Shown: positions 1 through 7,070 of the stretch, one piece after another | Numbering within the stretch: position 1 is the stretch's first letter | Layout of the letters: each line of letters starts with the position of its first letter | Assembly (NCBI GenBank): GCA_016764035.1 | Contig: JAESSQ010000274.1 | Coordinates: forward strand, 1 to 11,241 | Direction of reading: 5' to 3' | Length of the DNA: 11,241 bases | DNA from: Gammaproteobacteria bacterium | Lineage (GTDB): Bacteria > Pseudomonadota > Gammaproteobacteria > SZUA-229 | The notes under the pieces: generated by a model | What the model saw: only the letters and a program-made list of their open reading frames with translations | Told to the model about the DNA's origin: nothing | Databases searched by the model: none | Translations under genes and position numbers: made by a program

Positions 1-315
1 GCGTAATATTACTTGGTTTGAAACCTGTATATCTATATGGTCATGTTTTTCCGCTGGTGTTTTGTGGCTGCAAATTCTCAAACTACCGGACATGCCTAAA
101 TGAATAATGATGGTGCCGTTATCGAGTTCAATAAAAATATATTTAGCACGTCGAGATATTGCGCGTATTATTTTCCCCGTGGCAAGCTCAGGTAAGTTGT
201 TGGGGATAGGCCAGCGCAACTTATGTTGGCGGATGGTTATGTTTTTTATTTTTTTGTTGAGTAAGTGCGGCTCGATGCCACGACGGCTGGTTTCAACTTC
301 GGGTAATTCTGGCAT
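1..315 (-). CDS. mutM: Formamidopyrimidine-DNA glycosylase MutM/Fpg, N-terminal 105 residues (cut by window edge)
   Basis: Base-excision-repair glycosylase/AP lyase that removes 8-oxoguanine and formamidopyrimidines from DNA. The minus-strand frame opens with MPELPEVETSRRGIEPHL, the Fpg signature. After Met removal, Pro2 is the Schiff-base nucleophile and Glu3 the catalytic acid. RRAKY near residues 55-59 supplies the conserved lysine (Lys58), and HLGMSGSLR (72-80) holds the intercalating Met. KHDHIDI near 90-96 is also family-typical. The family is about 270 residues long, so roughly 165 C-terminal residues, including the H2TH region and zinc finger, lie beyond position 1. The start is fixed by the invariant MPELPE N-terminus; the ribosome-binding site is weak. 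It begins 31 nt after the stop of the upstream membrane-protein gene on the same strand, so the two are probably co-transcribed. No disruption is seen in the visible part. Confidence 0.96.
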   Translation of the reverse strand, partial: MPELPEVETSRRGIEPHLLNKKIKNITIRQHKLRWPIPNNLPELATGKIIRAISRRAKYIFIELDNGTIIIHLGMSGSLRICSHKTPAEKHDHIDIQVSNQVILR

Positions 316-346
316 AGTCGCTTACTAGCGGTTTACGTGCTTAGCA

Positions 347-775
347 TTAACCATTTCTATCGAGCTCATCGGTATCAACCTGGCCACTGATACGACGGCG
401 TACATGCGACCATGAAACACCGATACTTAAAACACTGGCAAGCATTATCTCGATGATGTAACTGATAACGCGGAAGTTATCTGTCGACAACCCCAATACA
501 TCAATAATAAGCCAGATGGCAAGACCAAAAAAAGCAGCGGCGAGCAGTATACCTATAACACCTAATGAGCCTAAGGTTGCGCGAATAAGAATAATCCATG
601 CGATAAGCAAGATCACACCGAGGAAGGCTTTTATAACACTAAACTCGGGCAGTGTTTCGGAAATCCAGTGGTAATAAGAAACGCCTTCAGGATTATAAGT
701 GGCGAAAACAACAATAATCGCGAAAACAAAACGCAGTAGAAATCCGTCCCAGCCAAAGCCTTTATTTGATGCCAT
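347..775 (-). CDS. Small four-helix inner-membrane protein of unknown function (DUF6524-like)
   Basis: A 142-residue protein with about four hydrophobic segments: residues 11-27, 46-65, 70-93 and 103-121. A charged tail follows (SWSHVRRRISG, then an acidic DTDELD). After the first helix comes FATYNPEGVSYYHW, which looks like a conserved signature rather than random hydrophobic sequence. From memory this pattern matches small proteobacterial membrane proteins annotated DUF6524; that assignment is tentative and no biochemical role is known to me. A perfect TATAAT lies about 33 nt upstream of the ATG, so the gene probably has its own promoter. mutM follows 31 nt downstream on the same strand, but nothing in the protein suggests a DNA-repair role. 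Confidence 0.8.
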   Translation of the reverse strand: MASNKGFGWDGFLLRFVFAIIVVFATYNPEGVSYYHWISETLPEFSVIKAFLGVILLIAWIILIRATLGSLGVIGILLAAAFFGLAIWLIIDVLGLSTDNFRVISYIIEIMLASVLSIGVSWSHVRRRISGQVDTDELDRNG

Positions 776-807
776 TGTTATGTCTCGTAAATTATTATGT
801 GGTTTGT

Positions 808-813
808 ATTATA
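808..813 (-). promoter_or_regulatory. Candidate -10 element for the small membrane-protein gene and mutM
   Basis: The minus strand reads TATAAT exactly here, which would start a transcript with a leader of about 25 nt. No good -35 hexamer lies 16-18 nt further upstream (best is TACTGT-like), so this rests on the -10 alone. It is placed sensibly between the end of the ABC operon at 855 and the next start at 775. Confidence 0.4.
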
Positions 814-854
814 CGGGCAAAAATGTTTTCACAGTAGTTATTAGACGGGGCAAA

Positions 855-1688
855 TTACTTAGCTGTGATTAGTTGCTCATAAGCGTCGAGGTCTAGATGG
901 TACTCAAGTCCTAACTCAGGCCGGGCAAGAATAAGCCAGGGGTCGATATCTGTAATGACATAACTGATGGGCTCTTGTTGTTTATCGGTGTAGACAAACA
1001 CTTCACCGAGAATTTTGCGTTTCAGGTAAGCATGTACGCCGAAGGCTTGTATGGTTTGCCAGTGGTCGATGGTTTTAATAATGTTGTCAGCCGTGATGCT
1101 GATATTACTCTGCCACAAACCGTTATCATCTTTGGCAATAGTCTGGTTGAGAAGAATAAGTTTGCTTACTTTATTGTTAGCAGGCAGTAGTTTGAACGAC
1201 ACCAGGGTGCCAAAATGTGAGTTTATCAGCGGATAATAAACGTCCTCGATGGTGTAGATCATGTTTTTGAATTTGACATAACGCAGATTGGTGACCGGGT
1301 TGATGATACCAAACTCGATAAGGTGACCGTTGAGTGAGATAGTTGTTGCTGAATTATCGAGGCCGATAGATACTAGGTTAATAGTATTAATAGCATAGCG
1401 ACTGTGCACCGGCGCGTTAATAATTTTCAGTATAGAGTTAATGCGAAATTTATTGGCAGCGATGTCGATGGGTTGTTTTATCATCCAATCAGTTGCCGTT
1501 TGTTTATTGATGACGGTGTTATTGCCCTTGCGCTGAATGATGATAGTTTTAATCGATGTTATGTCTATCGTTGACAATCGTTCCAGTTCGCTGCTTTCGT
1601 TCTCGCTGAAATAAATAATACCAATAAGCATGGCAACGATGAGTAGCAGAAAAAGATTAAGACTATTTTTTTTAGACATGGAAGTCAT
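855..1688 (-). CDS. DUF4340-like membrane-anchored protein, last gene of the GldFG-like ABC operon
   Basis: A 277-residue protein with one N-terminal membrane anchor (residues about 10-27, after SMSKKNSLN) and a large, probably periplasmic, domain. The pattern after the anchor is an 'I..I.I.R' strand followed by W-x-I-x-x-P (WMIKQPIDIAANKFRIN, 68-84). A second related half ends in DPWLILARPELGLEYHLD. This is the layout of DUF4340 proteins, which commonly sit beside GldG-type genes; their biochemical role is not established. It lies 28 nt downstream of the gldG-like stop, on the same strand. The start is uncertain: the ATG at 1688 and the ATG three codons later both lack a Shine-Dalgarno. The mRNA instead carries CCUCCU, the inverse of one, 6 nt before the first ATG. 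No clear terminator follows the stop. Confidence 0.8.
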   Translation of the reverse strand: MTSMSKKNSLNLFLLLIVAMLIGIIYFSENESSELERLSTIDITSIKTIIIQRKGNNTVINKQTATDWMIKQPIDIAANKFRINSILKIINAPVHSRYAINTINLVSIGLDNSATTISLNGHLIEFGIINPVTNLRYVKFKNMIYTIEDVYYPLINSHFGTLVSFKLLPANNKVSKLILLNQTIAKDDNGLWQSNISITADNIIKTIDHWQTIQAFGVHAYLKRKILGEVFVYTDKQQEPISYVITDIDPWLILARPELGLEYHLDLDAYEQLITAK

Positions 1689-1716
1689 GATGATAGGAGG
1701 TTTTAAGTATCCGTTA

Positions 1717-3117
1717 TTATCTGTTTTTGCGTTTGTACCAAATACTGAAACCGGTAGCCAATAAAATAATAGGTAAGACTAAAAAAAAGCCAAAGCCGAT
1801 AAGCATAAGTTGTGTATCGTTTAATACCAATCGGGTGTCAGGTGATGGTCTGACATCAACGGAAATAAAATCGTCATCGCCGATTAACCAGTTAAATATA
1901 TTTAAACCTAGCGTTAAATTTGCGCCAGCGCCAAGATACGTATTGGAAAGGAAATCGCTGTCACCAATAACGACGATACGTTGTGATGCTGATAGCGATG
2001 ACTGGTCAGCATTGCCTGGCGTATGCTTACGGTGTAATGCAACAGCGATAGTGATAGGGCCAGCAATATCGCCGGCGTTGGAATCAAATACCATCTCTTC
2101 GCTAATACCGTTTGTTTCGGACCAGCTTTTACCAAAAGAGCTAAACAGTGCTTCGGTTTGCCAGTCATTGATGGTGTTTTCGTTGCTTAATGGGCTGATG
2201 CCGCGCGATAGTGGAAACAGCGTATTGTAGCGAAGTGTGTTGGTTATAATATGTGGAAAATATTCGGTGACGGGAATAATGGCCGGGTGCTGTATGTTTA
2301 ACGTTTTTCTTAGGTCGGTATTATTGTCGACGATAACACCACTCTGCAATTGTAAGCCGAGCGAGGTAGCAAGACTTTTTAAGCCGAACAGGTCGTCAGT
2401 GCTGGGGTCAGCTAGCCACAATAGATTGCCGCCTCGTGAAATATACTGGTTTAGCTTATCGAGTTCGCCTTCAAGGTAGGGATGGTTAGGCGCGGCGATG
2501 ACCAGTAGTTTTGTCTGTTCGGGTATTTTGTTTTCTAAAAGATTAATCGTTTGTAGATTAAACCCTTTGCCGATAAGTTGTTGGCCAAGTTTTGAATACG
2601 AGCGGTTGTCAGTAGCTATTAAATCGCGCTCGCCATGGCCGCTTAAAAAAACAAGCAGTTGATTATCTCGTCGGTTCAGGCGAAGTAAGGCATTGCTAAT
2701 CGCCTGCTCGCTTAATGAATCGATATGTTCCATGCGACCGTTGTAATAAATGACAAAAGCAAAAGGCTTATTCATGACAATGCCGTCTATCTGTGCCTGT
2801 TCGATGTCGATATCCGGGTTTAAATAACGCACATCAAAATCAGATTTTATTTGATGGTAACGACGGATGATTTCATCGACGGCTTTTTTAGTAACGTCGT
2901 CAGTGGTGTAGGCATTTATAGTGATGCGCTTATCCAGTACCTGGAGTAAGTCGACACTGTTAGGCGATAAAGAATGTCGCTGGTTGGCTGTTAGATCGAA
3001 CTGATAACTGTAATGATGACTTATCCACGCAAGCATACCTAGACTAGCCATAAACAAAAACAAAAATATAAATTTTTGCAGAGTCAGTTGAAAACGTGTT
3101 TGAGCGGATAGTTTCAT
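1717..3117 (-). CDS. GldG-family ABC transporter auxiliary protein
   Basis: A 466-residue protein of the 'ABC-type uncharacterised transport system' family (GldG-like). It has one N-terminal transmembrane helix (about 14-33), a large extracytoplasmic domain, and one C-terminal helix (about 437-460) ending in WYKRKNR. Family hallmarks visible are FDLTANQRHSLSPNS (40-54) just after the first helix, FLSGHGERDL (157-166), LLVIAAPNHPY (204-214), GGNLLWLADP (229-238) and IVVIGDSDFLSN (381-392). In Bacteroidetes, GldG works with permease GldF and ATPase GldA and is needed for gliding; in proteobacteria the substrate is unknown. Its ATG shares one base with the permease stop (TAATG), implying translational coupling. 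The gene ends in tandem TAA TAA. Confidence 0.9.
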   Translation of the reverse strand: MKLSAQTRFQLTLQKFIFLFLFMASLGMLAWISHHYSYQFDLTANQRHSLSPNSVDLLQVLDKRITINAYTTDDVTKKAVDEIIRRYHQIKSDFDVRYLNPDIDIEQAQIDGIVMNKPFAFVIYYNGRMEHIDSLSEQAISNALLRLNRRDNQLLVFLSGHGERDLIATDNRSYSKLGQQLIGKGFNLQTINLLENKIPEQTKLLVIAAPNHPYLEGELDKLNQYISRGGNLLWLADPSTDDLFGLKSLATSLGLQLQSGVIVDNNTDLRKTLNIQHPAIIPVTEYFPHIITNTLRYNTLFPLSRGISPLSNENTINDWQTEALFSSFGKSWSETNGISEEMVFDSNAGDIAGPITIAVALHRKHTPGNADQSSLSASQRIVVIGDSDFLSNTYLGAGANLTLGLNIFNWLIGDDDFISVDVRPSPDTRLVLNDTQLMLIGFGFFLVLPIILLATGFSIWYKRKNR

Positions 3118-3869
3118 TATGACTGTAAGCGCTGTGTTTCTAATTGTCTTATTGCAAGAGTGATGAAGCCGGCGATAAATAACAGAAAGTATGCGATATC
3201 TCGTGTATTAACGATGCCACGTAATAAGGTGGTGAAGTGCGAATGCAAAGACAAGTATGCCAGCACATTGCTGTTATCCGTTGCTGAACCACTGTTGACA
3301 TTTAGCATCCATAATAAAAGTAAAAGACCGAAGGTACTTACCGCAGCAATCATTGGGTTATCCGTTAACGACGACAGATAAAGGCCTGCTGAACTGAAAG
3401 CTGCCAGTGTGAGAAACAAACCTAAAGCACCAGAAAAAACTTTCGCCATATCAAGCTCTGTTCCCATCAACAAAGAAAGTGGCATCAGCATTATCATTAG
3501 CAAAAGCATGACAAGAAAAAACAATAAACCTAGATATTTTCCGATGATGATTTCACTGATGCTGACCGGTGCGCTGTACAACAGGCTGATGGTTTTGTTA
3601 CGTTTTTCTTCACTGATTAAACGCATGGTTAGTAAAGGTATAACCATTAATAACACGATGCTGGCGACTTCGAATAAAGGTGAAACTACTAAATCGGTTA
3701 CCCCGGGTGCATTTTGTAGCGTACTTAATTCTTTTTGAATGCTAAAAAATATATCGAGTGACGAGAAAAAAGACCATGCCAAAATGATTTGAACAACAGC
3801 AAGGATTACCCAGGCCAATGGTGAGGTGAACAAACTTCGAAGTTCACGTTTTGCGATAAGTAATATCAC
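3117..3869 (-). CDS. ABC-2 type permease (GldF-like)
   Basis: A 250-residue integral membrane protein with about six helices (roughly 18-36, 65-83, 112-134, 143-166, 173-190, 226-241). The motif EEKRNKTISLLYSAPVS (87-103), between helices 2 and 3, is characteristic of ABC-2/NatB/GldF permeases and probably contacts the ATPase. MILLIAKRELRSLFTSPLAWV at the N-terminus also fits this group. The start codon is GTG, and the gene overlaps the upstream ATPase stop by 4 nt (GTGA). It overlaps the downstream gldG-like start by 1 nt. The three proteins are therefore very likely made together as one complex. Transported substrate is unknown. Confidence 0.92.
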   Translation of the reverse strand: MILLIAKRELRSLFTSPLAWVILAVVQIILAWSFFSSLDIFFSIQKELSTLQNAPGVTDLVVSPLFEVASIVLLMVIPLLTMRLISEEKRNKTISLLYSAPVSISEIIIGKYLGLLFFLVMLLLMIMLMPLSLLMGTELDMAKVFSGALGLFLTLAAFSSAGLYLSSLTDNPMIAAVSTFGLLLLLWMLNVNSGSATDNSNVLAYLSLHSHFTTLLRGIVNTRDIAYFLLFIAGFITLAIRQLETQRLQS

Positions 3870-4810
3870 GCCACGCTCGCCTCCGCCTTATCTTCTACCT
3901 TGGTATCCGCTAAGGTCAGGTCGATAAATATTTGTTCCAGTGATGTTTGGTGTTGTGCAAACGTCGATAAGCCCCATTGTTGACTGACGATATATTCGAT
4001 GAGTTTATCGGCGCTCATATCACTGTCTACGATAAACTGATTACTGGTTATTTTTTCGACAAAGCTGAACACAGCGTGACTATTAAGTGTGTCCAAGGTT
4101 ACGTTTGACGATAAGGTTATTTCATATTTTGATGACTGTCGGCTAAACCCTTCAACAGTGTCGGCACGATAGACGAGTTCGCCGGCATTCATAATTTGTA
4201 CCCGATTACAGACGGCCTGAACTTCGGGCAATATATGTGTGCATAAAATAATGCCATGGTTTTCGCCCAGTGTTTTAATCAGTGTTCGAATTTCCAGAAT
4301 TTGAATTGGATCAAGTCCCACGGTTGGTTCGTCAAGAATAATGACCGGCGGCGAGTGTAAAATAGCCTGCGCGATGCCGACGCGTTGTTGATAGCCTTTT
4401 GACAAGTTTTGAATTAAACGTTTACCTACATCGCCAAGTCCACAGCGTTCAATGGCCAAATCACACACAGCCACAAGTTGTTGCTTTTTGACCTTATGTA
4501 GACGCGCACAAAACGTCAGGTATTCTGTCACGGTCATTTCTTTATAGAGTGGTGGGTTCTCGGGCAGGTAGCCGAGTGAGGCTTTTGCTGTTTTCGGTTG
4601 CGCTGATAAATCGATACCATTGATGCTTATTTCACCCAGAGTGGGGGCAAGGTTGCCACTTAATATCTGCATGGTGGATGATTTACCCGCGCCATTTGGG
4701 CCAAGAAAGCCCAGTATGTCCCCCGCAGCAAGCTCAAAACTTATATTATTCACCGCGCACACGTCACCGTAGCGACGAGTTAGATTGGTTACCGATATAA
4801 GTGATGACAT
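3866..4810 (-). CDS. ABC transporter ATP-binding protein (GldA/NatA-like)
   Basis: A 314-residue cytoplasmic ATPase. It shows a full nucleotide-binding domain: Walker A GPNGAGKS (37-44), a Q-loop-region LGYLPENPPLY (79-89) with Glu where many ABC proteins have Gln (common in this subgroup), ABC signature LSKGYQQRVG (136-145), Walker B VIILDEP (156-162), D-loop GLDP, and switch histidine CTHILPE (190-196). About 90 residues follow, ending LEQIFIDLTL, the C-terminal extension of ABC-2 exporter ATPases. It is the first gene of the ATPase-permease-GldG-DUF4340 operon and its TGA overlaps the permease GTG. The ATG at 4810 has no evident Shine-Dalgarno, though start position fits the family. All catalytic motifs are intact. 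Confidence 0.95.
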   Translation of the reverse strand: MSSLISVTNLTRRYGDVCAVNNISFELAAGDILGFLGPNGAGKSSTMQILSGNLAPTLGEISINGIDLSAQPKTAKASLGYLPENPPLYKEMTVTEYLTFCARLHKVKKQQLVAVCDLAIERCGLGDVGKRLIQNLSKGYQQRVGIAQAILHSPPVIILDEPTVGLDPIQILEIRTLIKTLGENHGIILCTHILPEVQAVCNRVQIMNAGELVYRADTVEGFSRQSSKYEITLSSNVTLDTLNSHAVFSFVEKITSNQFIVDSDMSADKLIEYIVSQQWGLSTFAQHQTSLEQIFIDLTLADTKVEDKAEASVA

Positions 4811-4869
4811 GGGTCGTTATTATTACTGAATTACAGTAGCTTGCAAGGGAAAAGGTTAAAAGAATTTTT

Positions 4870-4970
4870 ACCGCAGAGACACAGAGACACAGAGGTTTCA
4901 TGCGTTGGTTGCGCCTACAGCGCAGTCAAACAAAAAGAAAACTTTCTCTGCGTCTCTGTGCCTCTGCGGT
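4870..4970. repeat. Imperfect palindromic repeat element with 8-nt internal units
   Basis: Left arm 4870-4894 and right arm 4946-4970 are inverted copies over 25 bp with 23 matches. Each arm is itself built of octamers: the left reads CCG, then CAGAGACA twice, then CAGAG; the right is the complementary series with C/T substitutions. The 51-nt interior contains a small hairpin TGCGC-N5-GCGCA (4910-4924) and an A-rich patch. From memory, CCGCAGAG-type intergenic repeats occur in many copies in a range of bacterial genomes, so this is probably one member of a dispersed family; copy number cannot be judged here. No flanking target duplication is evident. As RNA it would fold into a strong stem on either strand and may insulate the divergent genes. 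Confidence 0.8.
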
Positions 4971-4984
4971 TCAAGCTGTTTTCT

Positions 4985-5003
4985 TTATAAATTTGTATAC
5001 AAT
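4985..5003 (+). promoter_or_regulatory. Candidate promoter -10 region and overlapping palindrome for hyuA
   Basis: TATACA (4996-5001), inside the perfect palindrome TTGTATACAA (4993-5002), lies 9 nt before the ATG; a second possible -10, TTATAA, is at 4985-4990. No convincing -35 is seen. If TATACA is used the transcript would begin only 2-3 nt before the ATG, giving a practically leaderless mRNA, which would fit the absence of a Shine-Dalgarno. The palindrome resembles operators of GntR-type repressors (GT-N-AC core), but a 10-bp palindrome can arise by chance. Confidence 0.3.
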
Positions 5004-5010
5004 ACCACCC

Positions 5011-7011
5011 ATGGCTAAATTCCTCGGCGTCGATACTGGCGGTACCTTTACAGATTTTATTTTATTCGATGACGACTCTAAAGCGATTCGTATCCACAAG
5101 GTGTTGTCGACACCGAAAGCACCGGAAAAAGCTATTTTACAAGGCATCGCCGACATGAGTGTTACTGTTAGTCAGCTAACCATGGTGCATGGTTCGACGG
5201 TGGCTACCAACGCCGTGCTTGAAGGTAAAGGTGTGCGCACTGCTTATATCACTAACCAAGGTTTGGCGGATGTGCTTAGCATTGGTAGGCAAGCGCGTGA
5301 ATATCTGTATGATTTAGCACCGATAAAAAAACCGCCACTGATCGAGCCAGCGTTATGTATCGAAGTAAACTCACGCATGAACGCACAAGCTGAGCACTTA
5401 CAAAAGCTGGATGAGAAAAAGTTGTCGGCACTGATGACATTGTTGGAATCACTGGCGCCACAAGCTGTCGCTATCAACCTGTTGTTTTCTTTTTTTGATG
5501 ATAGTGAAGAGAAAAAAATTGAGCAGGCAATTCGTAATAATGAGCTGTTGGAAAATATTTTCATCAGTCGTTCTTCTGACGTACTGCCAGAATATAAAGA
5601 ATTTGAACGCGGCATGACCACCACGCTTAATGCCAAGGTTGGGCCGCTAATGCAGGGTTATTTATGCCGATTGGCAAATAAATTGCCAGGTTGTGCGCTC
5701 TCTATAATGCAGAGCTCGGGTGGCACGACAAGTGCAAAGCGAGCAGGGCAGTATCCGGTTAATCTTTTATTATCAGGTCCGGCGGGCGGTCTCAAAGGCG
5801 CGCAGGTAGTGGCCGCTGCCTCATCGATTAAAAAAATATTGTCCTTTGATATGGGGGGCACGTCGACGGATATTTCTATCATCGATGGCGAGATTGGTTT
5901 TACCACCGGTGCAAAGGTGGGTGGTTATCCTGTGGCTGTGCCTATGGTCGATATGCATACCATAGGCGCTGGTGGCGGTTCGATAGTGCAGGTGGATGCC
6001 GGTGGTTTATTACTCGTCGGGCCTGCGTCTGCCGGTGCTGATCCTGGACCTGCCTGCTATGGTAAAGGCGGTGAACGAGCGACGGTGACCGATGCCAATG
6101 TGGTCTTAGGGCGATTGCTGCCAGAATCATTTCTTGGTGGTCATATGGCGCTTGATAAAGAATCTGCCATTACTGCCATTAACGTTATTGCCGACACCTT
6201 GTCGACCAAAGCAGCTCCCGTAAGTGTCGAGCAAGCTGCGGCTGGGGTGATTGAGGTTGTTAACGATCACATGGTTCGCGCGCTTCGTGTAATGTCGGTC
6301 GAGCGTGGTGAAGATCCGAAAGATTTTACATTGGTTTCTTTTGGTGGTGCTGGCGGCTTGCATGTGTGCGCTTTGGCCGAAGAGCTCGACATGGCCAGGG
6401 CGCTGGTGCCGGTCAATGCCGGAATATTGTCAGCATTAGGTATGCTGGCGGCTGATGCGAGCCATGAGCGTTCACGTACCATAAATAAACGTCTGCAGAA
6501 ATGTAATGAAAAAAGTATTAGCAGACTTTTTTCTGAAATGGTGACGCTGGCAACAGATGAACTTCAGTCGAATGCACCGGTTTCTGAAAACGACAAAATA
6601 ATAACCACACGAAGTATCGATGTGCGTTATCAGGGGCAAAGTAATGCGCTCAATCTGCCATGGTCTGGATTGCATGATGTTGCTGATGCTTTTCATAATA
6701 AACACGAAAAAAACTATGGTCATCGGCTGGATATTGCCATCGAATTAGTGAATATACGTGCGCGTGTTGTTGAGAAAAAACAGTCATTTGTGTTACCAGA
6801 ATGGCGAACAACGGAAACATTAAAAGAAGATGCCGCTGTTATGCCTACTACTAATGGTGCTGTTGTGGTCCTTAATCGCGCTGGACTAAACGTAGGGCAG
6901 CAGATTAAAGGTCCCGCATTAATTACCGAAACGTGCTCGACAACCTGGTTAGCCCCTGATTGGGTGGCGGTGGTCGATAATGTTGGTAATTTACTGTTAG
7001 AAAAGAAGTAG
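5011..7011 (+). CDS. hyuA: Hydantoinase A / 5-oxoprolinase family protein (HyuA-like subunit)
   Basis: A 666-residue ATP-dependent amidohydrolase subunit of the HyuA/oxoprolinase/acetone carboxylase beta superfamily. The N-terminal ASKHA-type domain has GVDTGGTFTDF (6-16), MVHGSTVATNAVLEGKG (58-74) and TNQGLADVLSIGRQ (81-94). The central hydantoinase_A domain (about 195-485) has SSGGTT (235-240), LSGPAGG (254-260), FDMGGTSTD (279-287), TIGAGGGS (317-324), GPASAGADPGPACYG (337-351), FGGAGGLH (444-451). The C-terminal domain has VRYQGQS (538-544) and the family-typical HEKNYGHRLDIAIELVNIRARV (565-586). The ATG at 5011 gives MAKFLGVDTGGT, the normal family start; an in-frame ATG at 4900 is rejected because it lies in the repeat. 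The partner HyuB-type subunit is absent downstream, where a convergent gene follows. Substrate (hydantoin, N-methylhydantoin, 5-oxoproline or other) cannot be decided. Confidence 0.93.
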   Translation: MAKFLGVDTGGTFTDFILFDDDSKAIRIHKVLSTPKAPEKAILQGIADMSVTVSQLTMVHGSTVATNAVLEGKGVRTAYITNQGLADVLSIGRQAREYLYDLAPIKKPPLIEPALCIEVNSRMNAQAEHLQKLDEKKLSALMTLLESLAPQAVAINLLFSFFDDSEEKKIEQAIRNNELLENIFISRSSDVLPEYKEFERGMTTTLNAKVGPLMQGYLCRLANKLPGCALSIMQSSGGTTSAKRAGQYPVNLLLSGPAGGLKGAQVVAAASSIKKILSFDMGGTSTDISIIDGEIGFTTGAKVGGYPVAVPMVDMHTIGAGGGSIVQVDAGGLLLVGPASAGADPGPACYGKGGERATVTDANVVLGRLLPESFLGGHMALDKESAITAINVIADTLSTKAAPVSVEQAAAGVIEVVNDHMVRALRVMSVERGEDPKDFTLVSFGGAGGLHVCALAEELDMARALVPVNAGILSALGMLAADASHERSRTINKRLQKCNEKSISRLFSEMVTLATDELQSNAPVSENDKIITTRSIDVRYQGQSNALNLPWSGLHDVADAFHNKHEKNYGHRLDIAIELVNIRARVVEKKQSFVLPEWRTTETLKEDAAVMPTTNGAVVVLNRAGLNVGQQIKGPALITETCSTTWLAPDWVAVVDNVGNLLLEKK

Positions 7012-7070
7012 CAGGAACGATAGATTTTTTATGACTGTTAACGGGTAATTGTTCCAGTCAATAAGCAGTA

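Larger units (their letters stand above)
4811..5010. other. Divergent intergenic region between the ABC operon and the hydantoinase gene
   Basis: About 200 nt between two divergently transcribed genes, neither with a recognisable Shine-Dalgarno. The central half is filled by the palindromic repeat at 4870-4970. On the ABC side there is a small inverted repeat TACTG-N5-CAGTA (4824-4838) just before the ATPase ATG. A weak TTGCAA/TAATAA pair has too short a spacer to be called a promoter. On the hydantoinase side lies the AT-rich stretch 4982-5003 with a TATACA hexamer and the palindrome TTGTATACAA. Confidence 0.6.

Noticed and set aside
812..854. Near-direct repeat ACGGGCAAA / ACGGGGCAAA flanking about 23 nt
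   Set aside because: Short and in direct, not inverted, orientation, so not a terminator; no further copies seen nearby.
1695..1700. Perfect AGGAGG on the plus strand (CCTCCT on the minus strand just before the DUF4340 gene)
   Set aside because: No plus-strand start codon follows at a usable distance and the region is the 28-nt gap of a minus-strand operon. On the minus strand it is an inverse Shine-Dalgarno, most likely a coincidence.
1727..2230. 167-codon plus-strand open frame
   Set aside because: Lies wholly antisense to the gldG-like gene, has no domain-like pattern, and the minus-strand protein shows clear family motifs.
4900..5010. In-frame upstream extension of hyuA from an ATG at 4900
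   Set aside because: The extra 37 residues are translated from the palindromic repeat and the AT-rich promoter region; the family begins at MAKFLGVDTGG, matching the ATG at 5011.
5244..5636. 130-codon minus-strand open frame
   Set aside because: Antisense to hyuA; Ser/Cys-rich sequence without recognisable motifs, a shadow of the real frame.
7012..7070. Hairpin TGACTG/CAGTCA between the convergent hyuA and mepK ends as a terminator
   Set aside because: Only a 6-bp stem with a 17-nt loop and no T-tract following on either strand.
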